From positions 1 through 7,208 of the forward strand of contig VXPN01000161.1 in the NCBI GenBank assembly GCA_009839535.1: 7,208 nt of DNA, given 5' to 3'. The stretch is from Boseongicola sp. SB0662_bin_57. GTDB taxonomy: Bacteria; Pseudomonadota; Alphaproteobacteria; Rhodobacterales; Rhodobacteraceae. The notes beneath the pieces were generated by a model, which ran no database searches, had not been told where the DNA came from, and worked only from the letters and a program-made list of their open reading frames with translations. How positions within the stretch are numbered: the stretch's first letter is position 1; each line of letters opens with the position of its first letter. Made by a program: the position numbers and the translations under genes. Shown here piece after piece: positions 1-5,471 of this stretch.

Positions 1-398
1 TGCCTGATCATCCGCCTTGCAAATATTTGCGAAACCCGCAGGGAAGTCATCAGGTTCTGCTCGATGAGCATCTGCACGCAGTCGTCGTCGGCGTTGAGCG
101 GGTCCCCGGTCACCATCTGTCGGGATGCGTTGACGAGGATGTCCACCCGGTCGAAGCGGTCGATCGTCGCGGAGAGCAAGTTTGCGACCGTGAGCCTTTC
201 GCGCAGGTCGCCTGCAAAGCAGGCCGCGTTTTCAATGCTTTCGCCGTCATCCTGCACTTCTTCGGCGAGCCGCGCCTCGTCCATGTCAGCGAGCATCACG
301 TTGGCGCCTTCCTTCAGGAAATGGCGCGCGATGGAGAGGCCAACCCCGTTTGCGGCACCGGTGACAACGGCGGTTCTGTCGGCAATCGAAAACGACAT
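1..398 (-). CDS. SDR-family oxidoreductase, N-terminal part (cut by window start)
   Basis: This is the first 132 codons of a short-chain dehydrogenase/reductase, a cytoplasmic NAD(P)-dependent Rossmann enzyme. The start ATG is at 398-396, and the protein begins MSFSIADRTAVVTGAANGVG. The glycine-rich cofactor loop TGAANGVG is at residues 13-20. ADMD at 37-40 ends the second strand, and its acidic residue usually favours NAD over NADP. GDL at 63-65 is the usual adenine-contacting strand. After strand four the family normally has NNAG; here it reads LVNASRQM (88-95), so the second Asn and the Gly are replaced. The catalytic Ser-Tyr-Lys part would lie beyond base 1 and cannot be checked. The start is only 4 nt after the methyltransferase stop, so the two are probably co-transcribed from the clpS side. 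The SDR assignment is firm; the substrate is unknown. Confidence 0.9.
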   Translation of the reverse strand, partial: MSFSIADRTAVVTGAANGVGLSIARHFLKEGANVMLADMDEARLAEEVQDDGESIENAACFAGDLRERLTVANLLSATIDRFDRVDILVNASRQMVTGDPLNADDDCVQMLIEQNLMTSLRVSQIFARRMIR

Positions 399-402
399 AT
401 GG

Positions 403-1401
403 CTATCTCTTGCGGACTGGTCGGGGACGCGTGGCCTTGAACAGCTTGTACTCTGCGTGCTGCCCCAGGGCGCGAACGTCACGAAAGGACTCTACAAGGG
501 TCTTTTCGTAGGGCAAATGCCTGTTGGCGACAAGCCAAAGAGCGCCTTTGCGGGTCAGCATCCTTGCGCCGGCCCGAATGAATCCCTGTCCGATGGAGGC
601 ATCTGCGCTTCGGCCCGCGTGGAAGGGAGGGTTCGTCACGACGTGGTCGGCAAGCGGGTCGGGACGGAACGTCAGCGCATCGGCCCAGTGAAACCGGGCG
701 CGGGCGTCATCCAGATTCGCCCGGGAGGCTTCCAGCGCGGCGAGGTCGTCCTCGACCAGATCAACCGAGGCCACGCCGACGCGTTCCAGGACTGCGTCCG
801 CCAAGTAACCCCAGCCGGAACCCAGGTCGACGACATGGCCATCCATCCCGTCGGGCAGGGCATCCGCAAGGGCGCGGGATCCAGGGTCGATGCCGTCGCA
901 CGAAAAAGCGCCAGGCGGGATCCTGTAGGTGCCGCCCTTCGGACGCGCCACCTGTTCAGGCACGGCATTCCATCCGGCGCAGTCGACGTCCGTTGCAGCA
1001 AACATCCTGCCATGCGCCTTGACCAGAACCTCGCCCAGGACCGCGCGCTGGCCGATCTCCCTCTGGAGACTCTCCACGCCGTCCGTCTTCTGTCCGTCGA
1101 TCACGGTGGGGCCGCACGTGACCGGGACGATTTCGGCAAGTGCGGCCTGTGCCGCGGCCTTGGAGCGGGGCAGGGAGAGGATCGCCATTGCGTACGGCCC
1201 CTCCGGAACCGCCACGACGCGGAAGCCCGATTCCCTGAATGCCTGATGGACGCGTAGGCTCCGGGAGACCACTTCGGTCCGTTCGCGCGGCAACGCCGAA
1301 AGATCGGTGCTGGCGTCCGGTGAGACCACCGCGATCGTCCCGCTCTCCGGCAGGTTCACGATCCTCCTTTCGAGGGCGAGAGAAAGTCGTTGGGCGAGCA
1401 T
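403..1401 (-). CDS. RsmC-like class I SAM-dependent methyltransferase
   Basis: The protein has 332 residues, close to E. coli RsmC (about 343), which methylates N2 of G1207 in 16S rRNA. The C-terminal half is a clear class I SAM-binding domain. Motif I DLGSGWGYL is at residues 192-200, the second-strand end LVEDD at 215-219, and the catalytic NPPFH motif at 257-261; NPPF(H) is typical of enzymes methylating exocyclic amino groups of guanine. GQKTDG at 103-108, in the N-terminal half, is also typical of this family. The N-terminal half (about 1-160) resembles the degenerate second methyltransferase domain of RsmC/RlmG. I chose the ATG at 1401-1399 (MLAQRLSLALERR) because the family begins near LSLAL. 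The frame is open up to 1449, but that would overlap clpS. A GTG at 1359-1357 has a GGAGG only 3 nt upstream and would drop conserved residues. The rRNA target is inferred; 23S rRNA or another RNA is possible. Confidence 0.85.
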   Translation of the reverse strand: MLAQRLSLALERRIVNLPESGTIAVVSPDASTDLSALPRERTEVVSRSLRVHQAFRESGFRVVAVPEGPYAMAILSLPRSKAAAQAALAEIVPVTCGPTVIDGQKTDGVESLQREIGQRAVLGEVLVKAHGRMFAATDVDCAGWNAVPEQVARPKGGTYRIPPGAFSCDGIDPGSRALADALPDGMDGHVVDLGSGWGYLADAVLERVGVASVDLVEDDLAALEASRANLDDARARFHWADALTFRPDPLADHVVTNPPFHAGRSADASIGQGFIRAGARMLTRKGALWLVANRHLPYEKTLVESFRDVRALGQHAEYKLFKATRPRPVRKR

Positions 1402-1427
1402 GCACTGCGAGCGGGGTGCGCGAGATC

Positions 1428-1748
1428 CTACTCTTTTTCCAGGGTGCATTGGAGCGGGTGCTGGTGGCGCCTGGCGAAGTCCATGACCTGCGCGACCTTG
1501 GTTTCCGCCACTTCGAGCGAAAACACTCCGACCACGGCGAGTCCCTTCTTGTGGACTGCCAGCATCAGTTCGAATGCCTGTGCGTGGCTCATGCCGAAGA
1601 ACCGCTCGAGCACGTGAACGACGAACTCCATCGGCGTGTAGTCGTCATTCAGCAGCAGGACCTTGTAGAGTGGCGGGCGCACCGCCTTCGGCTTGGTCTT
1701 GACAAGGACGTCAGCGCCGCCATCTGGCGTCTCGTCGTGGTCGGCCAT
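1428..1748 (-). CDS. clpS: ATP-dependent Clp protease adaptor ClpS
   Basis: ClpS is a small cytoplasmic adaptor. It binds N-degron substrates with bulky hydrophobic N-terminal residues and hands them to ClpA for degradation by ClpP. The core LYKVLLLNDDYTPMEFV is at residues 27-43. The substrate-pocket residues Asn34, Asp35, Asp36, Met40 and His66 are all present, and the ending HPLQCTLEKE (97-106) matches the family. With the ATG at 1748-1746 the product is 106 residues, the same length as E. coli ClpS, and the pocket residues take the same numbers; this is the main reason for choosing this start. A second in-frame ATG at 1772-1770 would add 8 residues, and a TTG at 1808 lies inside the candidate -10 box, so is unlikely. 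No good Shine-Dalgarno sequence precedes either ATG. It is probably the first gene of the clpS-methyltransferase-SDR unit. ClpA is not in the window. Confidence 0.95.
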   Translation of the reverse strand: MADHDETPDGGADVLVKTKPKAVRPPLYKVLLLNDDYTPMEFVVHVLERFFGMSHAQAFELMLAVHKKGLAVVGVFSLEVAETKVAQVMDFARRHQHPLQCTLEKE

Positions 1749-1804
1749 CGATTGCAAGGCAGATGAGTTCATGGCGAATCTGGCAACATGATTGGATTGG
1801 CCGC

Positions 1805-1833
1805 ACAATACAGGCGATCCTTCACATGTGCAA
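1805..1833 (-). promoter_or_regulatory. candidate sigma70-type promoter for clpS
   Basis: On the minus strand, TTGCAC (1833-1828) is followed by a 17-nt spacer and TATTGT (1810-1805). Spacing is ideal; matches to consensus are 3/6 and 4/6. Transcription would begin near 1798, about 50 nt before the chosen clpS start. The -35 box overlaps the ribosome binding site of the divergent HAD gene. This is a pattern match only. Confidence 0.4.
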
Positions 1834-1846
1834 AGGGGGCCAAGCC

Positions 1847-2548
1847 ATGCTGACGACGATCTGCTTGGATGCGGACGACACGCTCTGGCACAACGAGAGG
1901 CTGTTTCAGTTCACGCAGGAGAGATTCGCCAGCCTGCTGTCGGATTACGCAGCCAGCGATCATCTCGCTGATCGTCTTCGAGATGCAGAACGGCGGAACA
2001 TCGGGCGTTATGGCTACGGCATCAAGGGCTTCACGCTTTCAATGATCGAGACCGCCCTCCAAGTGACGGAGAACCGGGTGCCGGGCAAGGTCATCGCGGA
2101 GCTCATTGCCTGCGGCCAGGAAATGCTGCGCGATCCCATCGAGCTTCTGAACGGGGTGGAGGAGACGGCGCGAATCCTCGCGGCGGACTTCACGCTGCTG
2201 CTGATCACCAAGGGCGACCTCCTGGACCAGGAACGGAAGCTTGCCCAGTCCGGGCTTGGCGAACTGTTTGACGGCGTTGAAATCGTCTCGGAAAAGACAA
2301 GCGAGGTCTATGTGGACATTTTTGCCGGGCGCGGGATCGATCCGCGACATGCACTGATGGCCGGAAACTCGCTCAAGTCCGACGTGATTCCGGTGATTGC
2401 GGCCGGTGGCTGGGGTGTTCACGTGCCCTACAGCCCGTCCTGGGATCTCGAGGCAGCTGATGCACCGATGCAACACGAACGCTTCCGCGAAATCACTGCG
2501 CTGTCCGATCTTCCCGGTGTCATCAAGGAAATTTGCGGCAACATGTAG
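1847..2548 (+). CDS. HAD-superfamily hydrolase
   Basis: A 233-residue cytoplasmic protein of the haloacid dehalogenase superfamily, most of whose members are phosphatases using an aspartyl-phosphate intermediate. Motif I is DADDT at residues 8-12, with Asp8 as nucleophile and Asp10 as general acid/base. Motif II is LLITKGD, with Thr121. Motif III is Lys150 in SEKT. Motif IV is GNSLKSDV at 173-180, with Asp179 available for magnesium. A helical insert between motifs I and II (about 15-105) is a type C1-like cap. The ATG at 1847 is preceded by AAGGGGG (1833-1839) with 7 nt spacing. The frame is open from 1763, but that upstream stretch has no family resemblance. It is divergent from clpS and on the same strand as the carboxypeptidase gene 161 nt downstream. 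The substrate cannot be told from sequence; nucleotide or sugar phosphates are usual for this type. Confidence 0.88.
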   Translation: MLTTICLDADDTLWHNERLFQFTQERFASLLSDYAASDHLADRLRDAERRNIGRYGYGIKGFTLSMIETALQVTENRVPGKVIAELIACGQEMLRDPIELLNGVEETARILAADFTLLLITKGDLLDQERKLAQSGLGELFDGVEIVSEKTSEVYVDIFAGRGIDPRHALMAGNSLKSDVIPVIAAGGWGVHVPYSPSWDLEAADAPMQHERFREITALSDLPGVIKEICGNM

Positions 2549-2565
2549 TGAATTTCCGGGAACTC

Positions 2566-2583
2566 GCCACTTGATGTAGTGGC
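2566..2583 (+). other. small inverted repeat after the HAD gene
   Basis: GCCACT (2566-2571) and AGTGGC (2578-2583) form a perfect 6-bp stem with loop TGATGT, 18 nt after the HAD stop. No T-run follows, so it is at best a weak or factor-assisted terminator or a 3'-end stabiliser. Confidence 0.3.
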
Positions 2584-2602
2584 ATGAAGCCGCTTTCCCG
2601 AT

Positions 2603-2633
2603 TTGTCCAAGATTCATCTTTTTTTGATATATT
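2603..2633 (+). promoter_or_regulatory. possible promoter for the carboxypeptidase gene
   Basis: This is a marked A/T-rich island in otherwise G+C-rich DNA. TTGTCC (2603-2608) and TATATT (2628-2633) are separated by 19 nt, longer than the optimal 17. The -10 box is good (5/6), the -35 weak. Transcription from here would start near 2640 and would exclude the furthest-upstream ATG at 2584 as a start. Confidence 0.35.
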
Positions 2634-2694
2634 CAGGTGTGTTAGGCTTTCCAAAACAATGAAGGTCCGGAACATGAATGGGCTGAGGCAAGTT

Positions 2695-2701
2695 GAAGGG
2701 G
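2695..2701 (+). promoter_or_regulatory. ribosome binding site supporting the GTG start at 2710
   Basis: GAAGGGG lies 8 nt before GTG at 2710. A competing GAAGG (2661-2665) lies 8 nt before ATG at 2674 in the same frame, so both starts are possible. The GTG start gives the more compact signal peptide. Confidence 0.45.
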
Positions 2702-2709
2702 CAGCATTC

Positions 2710-4101
2710 GTGAAAGTCAGTCGATCCGCAATCCAAATTGCGCTCATCGCCTGTTTCCTTCTGCATCCGGTTGGCGGAAGCGCCGCGCCGTATGCGGCGA
2801 TGGTGATGGATGCGCGAACGGGAGAGGTCCTGCATTCCAGGAATGCAGACACAAGGCTTCATCCGGCGTCCCTCACGAAGATGATGACGCTCTACGTCGT
2901 CTTTGACGCGGTGGAGCGCGGAGAGATCAGCCTCGACCAGAAAGTGAGGATCTCCCGCAAGGCGGCGAAGGAACCGCCTTCGAAGCTCGGTCTCAGGGAA
3001 GGGCAGAAGGTGAAGCTTCGCTACCTCATCCGGGCGGCTGCCGTGAGGTCGGCCAACGACGCGGCAACGGCCCTCGGCGAGGCCGTGTCAGGCAGCGAGG
3101 CGAAGTTCGCGCGGCGCATGAACGACATGGCGACGGCCATGGGCCTGAACAAGACGACTTTCAGGAATGCGCACGGGCTGACGGAGCAGGGCCATCTTTC
3201 GACCGCGCGCGACATGACAGTTCTCGGGCGCCACCTGTTCTACGACTTTCCCGACTACTACAATCTGTTTTCCCGTCGCTCGACCAGCGCCGGACAGAAG
3301 ATGGTGAGGAACACGAATCGCCGTCTCCTGAATGCGTACAGGGGAGCGGACGGCATCAAGACCGGCTACACGCGTGCGGCCGGCTTCAATCTTGTCGCCT
3401 CTGCGGAAAGAGGCGGCAAGCGCGTGATCGCGACGGTGTTCGGGGGCCGGTCCGTGACATCGCGCAACCAGCGCGTTGCCGAGCTTCTTGACATGGGATT
3501 CTCCCGGTCCCCGGACCGCGTGGCGGTCAGGAAGCCCCGCCGCCCGGCGCTCAGCCTGCCCGCAAGCATCGTTACCCGGTCAGGGCGCGTGGTGCGGTCT
3601 TCCCGGCCGCCCTTGAGGCCGATTGCCGCCCCGGCGGATGGAGCCCTCATCGCAATCGCCGAGGACATTTCCGACGTTCTGGTCGAGGTCGCGCTCAGCG
3701 ACACAACGATTCCGGCTCTTGCCGAAGTTGCGGCGGCTACGAATCCGGACAACGGGCGGACGGGAATTGGCCAGAGACCTGTTCTCAGGCCCATGGTCGC
3801 CCAAGGCTCGGCGCAGGACGAGCTGGAAGATGGGCGGGTCGTTTTGAAAGCTTCCGGCGACGGCGAACGTCGTTGGAGCATCAATGTGGGCCTGTTCAAG
3901 ACTCGTGGCGAGGCGGAGCGCGTGCTCCTGCAAACAGCCCTCGTCGAGATCGCGACCTTGGATGCCGCCAACAGGTCCGTTGTTCGCGGACCCAAGGGCT
4001 GGGAGGCGAATTTCCAGGGCTTGAGCGAGGATGGCGCCGCGCTGGCATGCAGCCGTCTCCGTGCGCGGAACCTGCCATGCACGCCAAGGGCGCCCGGCTG
4101 A
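2710..4101 (+). CDS. secreted D-alanyl-D-alanine carboxypeptidase (S11 family PBP) with C-terminal SPOR-like domain
   Basis: A periplasmic low-molecular-mass penicillin-binding protein that removes the terminal D-Ala from peptidoglycan pentapeptides, limiting cross-linking. A signal peptide covers residues 1-26: basic MKVSRS, hydrophobic IQIALIACFLL, and a likely cut near GGSAA-PY. The catalytic domain (about 27-265) has all three serine-PBP motifs: SLTK with nucleophile Ser54 and Lys57, SAN at 114-116, and KTG at 217-219. HGLT is at 155-158. The PBP5 C-terminal beta domain and membrane amphipathic helix are absent. Instead, a basic, proline-rich linker (about 265-385) leads to a SPOR-like domain (about 386-459, WSINVGLFKTRGEAE at its start, two late cysteines at 447 and 457). 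SPOR domains bind glycan strands lacking stem peptides at division sites. The product is 463 residues from GTG 2710. ATG 2674 or 2659 would lengthen the N-terminus by 12 or 17 residues. The class is firm; which Dac paralogue is not assigned. Confidence 0.9.
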   Translation: MKVSRSAIQIALIACFLLHPVGGSAAPYAAMVMDARTGEVLHSRNADTRLHPASLTKMMTLYVVFDAVERGEISLDQKVRISRKAAKEPPSKLGLREGQKVKLRYLIRAAAVRSANDAATALGEAVSGSEAKFARRMNDMATAMGLNKTTFRNAHGLTEQGHLSTARDMTVLGRHLFYDFPDYYNLFSRRSTSAGQKMVRNTNRRLLNAYRGADGIKTGYTRAAGFNLVASAERGGKRVIATVFGGRSVTSRNQRVAELLDMGFSRSPDRVAVRKPRRPALSLPASIVTRSGRVVRSSRPPLRPIAAPADGALIAIAEDISDVLVEVALSDTTIPALAEVAAATNPDNGRTGIGQRPVLRPMVAQGSAQDELEDGRVVLKASGDGERRWSINVGLFKTRGEAERVLLQTALVEIATLDAANRSVVRGPKGWEANFQGLSEDGAALACSRLRARNLPCTPRAPG

Positions 4102-4318
4102 ATTGAAGAGCGCATCGGGCTGTTGAAGACATTCATCTTGATTGCGCGCCCTTGCGCAGGCGTGATCGTTTGCGCGCTCATCGATTGCCGACCGGTACCG
4201 TTGCGCCCGCCATGCAGCGCAAGCGGACAGGCTTCATGCCGCATGGGGCAAAGGCAAGCAACATGTCCGACCCTGCCCCATCCGGGGCAGGCCGCAAGAC
4301 AAGGCCCGTTCCCGCCGA
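4102..4318. other. convergent intergenic spacer
   Basis: These 217 nt lie between the stop of the carboxypeptidase gene and the stop of the lacI-type gene read from the other side. I see no supportable gene. Open frames through it have no ribosome binding site and resemble no family I know. It contains the hairpin at 4272-4291 and a CGGTACCG palindrome at 4193-4200. Confidence 0.6.
4272..4291. terminator. hairpin, possible bidirectional transcription terminator
   Basis: CCTGCCCC (4272-4279) and GGGGCAGG (4284-4291) form a perfect 8-bp, G+C-rich stem with the 4-nt loop ATCC. It sits in the convergent spacer, 28 nt beyond the lacI-type stop and 170 nt beyond the carboxypeptidase stop, where a shared terminator is expected. 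There is no T-run on either side, so it is not a canonical intrinsic terminator. Confidence 0.4.
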
Positions 4319-5371
4319 CTATTCTTGGCGGCGTCCCGGCCAAGGGTCCGGGACCGGACCGCATGTTGCCCGAACGATCAGTTCCGGCGGGAAATGTGCG
4401 CTCGCCTGCGGTCGTTCGTCGGAAATGATGATCCCGGCGATGGATTTCGCCGCCTTCGATCCGATTGCGCGTGCGGGTATGCGAACCGTGGTAAGGCCGG
4501 GTTCGAATTCCCTCGATCCGTTGAAGTCCCCGATGCCGGTGACCGAGATTTCGCCGGGCACGCCGATGCCATGACGAACGAGGGCGTGCAACGCGCCCCA
4601 AGCGAGCACGTCGTTGCCGCAGATGATGGCCGTTGGGCGATTTGCCGATGCGATCAGTTTCTCGGTCGCCGCCTTTGCCGCAGCGACGCTATACGGCGTT
4701 TCCATTCGCCAGTCTTCCGGAATGTCGCGTCCGGCTGAAGCCAGGGCATCCGTCACGGCGGCAAATCTCTGGGACGCGCGGTCGTTCCCGGCCATGGGAG
4801 GAAACACGGCAGCGACCGATCGATGGCCCAGGCTCACCACGTGTTTGCCGATCAGGCATCCAGCCGTGTAGTTGTCGGACCCGACGCAGGGAAGGGGAGC
4901 GCTCTCGGCATAGTTCCACAGCAGCAATGCCGGCATGCCTTGTTGCGCAAGGAGTTCATACGTGTCGTCGGCGTGATCCATTCCAATCAGGGCAATCCCG
5001 TCGACCCGGTGTTCCAGCATCTTGCGCGTCAGGGCGTATTCCCGATCCAGGCTGTAGCCATGCGACGCGAGGAGGATCGTGAAGCCGAATTCCTCGATGG
5101 CCTCGGAGAAGCTCTCAATGAGTTCGGCGAAGATTGCCTGGTCCACCGTCGGAACGATCAGGCCGACGGTGCCGCTTCGAATGCCGTGGATTGTCTGCGC
5201 TGCGCGGTTTCGAATGTAGCCAAGCCGCCGCACGGCGGCGTCGATCCTCTTGCGGGTAGATGCCTTTACCAGATCTGGATGGTTGAAGTTGCGTGACACC
5301 GTCGACGCCGACACCTTGGCTGCCTTTGCCACAGAAATAATATCCGCCTTTTTTGCATTTTTGTCAGCCAT
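4319..5371 (-). CDS. LacI-family transcriptional repressor
   Basis: A 350-residue DNA-binding regulator, the usual length for the family. The N-terminal helix-turn-helix is at about residues 11-30, IISVAKAAKVSASTVSRNFN. The hinge region follows at about 51-66. It reads YIRNRAAQTI (52-61) where the family usually has Y.PN..AR.L, so the Pro, the Arg and the base-intercalating Leu become Arg54, Gln59 and Ile61. A periplasmic-binding-protein-like effector domain runs from about 68 to 335: GLIVPTVDQAIFAEL at 70-84, GSDNYTAG at 164-171, CGNDVLAWGA at 251-260 and TGIGDFNGS at 278-286. The segment around residues 70-105 recalls gluconate repressors of the GntR/IdnR type within LacI; this is from memory. 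The start ATG is at 5371-5369, with no strong Shine-Dalgarno. It is divergent from tctA, 100 nt away, and probably controls it and itself. The effector is unknown, perhaps a sugar acid or carboxylate. Confidence 0.93.
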   Translation of the reverse strand: MADKNAKKADIISVAKAAKVSASTVSRNFNHPDLVKASTRKRIDAAVRRLGYIRNRAAQTIHGIRSGTVGLIVPTVDQAIFAELIESFSEAIEEFGFTILLASHGYSLDREYALTRKMLEHRVDGIALIGMDHADDTYELLAQQGMPALLLWNYAESAPLPCVGSDNYTAGCLIGKHVVSLGHRSVAAVFPPMAGNDRASQRFAAVTDALASAGRDIPEDWRMETPYSVAAAKAATEKLIASANRPTAIICGNDVLAWGALHALVRHGIGVPGEISVTGIGDFNGSREFEPGLTTVRIPARAIGSKAAKSIAGIIISDERPQASAHFPPELIVRATCGPVPDPWPGRRQE

Positions 5372-5396
5372 TTGAAGACCGTCTTTAAGTCAAGAA

Positions 5397-5422
5397 TGAA
5401 AACATTTGCAAAACTATTTTCA
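5397..5422. promoter_or_regulatory. candidate LacI-family operator cluster
   Basis: The divergent spacer contains four related half-sites in 26 bp. TGAAAAC (5397-5403) meets ATTTGCA (5404-5410), giving a 14-bp dyad that matches the LacI/CcpA-type pattern TGWAANCGNTNWCA at 12 of 14 positions. TGCAAAAC (5407-5414) meets TATTTTCA (5415-5422), giving an overlapping 16-bp dyad. The whole is bounded by ATGAAAA (5396-5402) and TTTTCAT (5417-5423). The centre is CA or CT rather than the common CG. It overlaps candidate promoter elements of both genes, as a repressor site would. Confidence 0.5.
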
Positions 5423-5433
5423 TGACGTATCCT
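5406..5433 (+). promoter_or_regulatory. possible tctA promoter
   Basis: TTGCAA (5406-5411) and TATCCT (5428-5433) are separated by 16 nt, each matching consensus at 4/6. The -35 box lies inside the operator cluster, so bound repressor would block it. Transcription would start near 5440, about 30 nt before tctA. Confidence 0.3.
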
Positions 5434-5443
5434 GATTCGTCAA
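5415..5443 (-). promoter_or_regulatory. possible promoter of the lacI-type gene
   Basis: On the minus strand TTGACG (5443-5438, 5/6 to consensus) is followed after 17 nt by AAAATA (5420-5415, weak). The -10 box falls within the right-hand operator dyad, which would allow autorepression. The leader would be about 35-40 nt. Confidence 0.3.
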
Positions 5444-5459
5444 CCGCCCAGGGCGCCTA

Positions 5460-5466
5460 GGGAGGG
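5460..5466 (+). promoter_or_regulatory. ribosome binding site deciding the TTG start of tctA
   Basis: GGGAGGG ends 5 nt before TTG at 5472. No in-frame ATG lies near, and the next Met (residue 39) is inside the first conserved motif, so this site fixes the unusual start. Confidence 0.65.
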
Positions 5467-5471
5467 CTGGC

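Noticed and set aside
64..1257. A 397-codon plus-strand open frame
   Set aside because: It runs antisense to the SDR and methyltransferase genes, whose family motifs are intact. It has low-complexity composition, no ribosome binding site and no recognisable domain; G+C-rich DNA commonly leaves such frames open.
2527..2557. GGAAATT (2527-2533) and AATTTCC (2551-2557) inverted repeat at the end of the HAD gene
   Set aside because: The 7-bp stem is A/T-rich with a 17-nt loop and lies over the stop codon; too weak to call a terminator.
2039..2617. A 192-codon minus-strand open frame
   Set aside because: It is antisense to the HAD gene, which carries all four HAD motifs. It has no start signal and no domain.
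4123..4428. Possible small protein in the convergent spacer
   Set aside because: It has no ribosome binding site, is Pro/Arg-rich and runs into the end of the lacI-type gene; better explained as non-coding spacer.
3366..4601. A 411-codon minus-strand open frame
   Set aside because: It is antisense to the carboxypeptidase gene and overlaps the lacI-type gene in another frame. Its product is Arg/Pro/Ser-rich with no family features, typical of a shadow frame.
4823..5296. A 157-codon plus-strand open frame
   Set aside because: It is antisense to the LacI-type gene, with no family resemblance.
5447..5465. Possible hairpin near the tctA ribosome binding site (CCCAGGGCGCCTAGGG)
   Set aside because: The dyad is imperfect, with an A-A mismatch and a G-T pair, and gives no convincing structure hiding the ribosome binding site.
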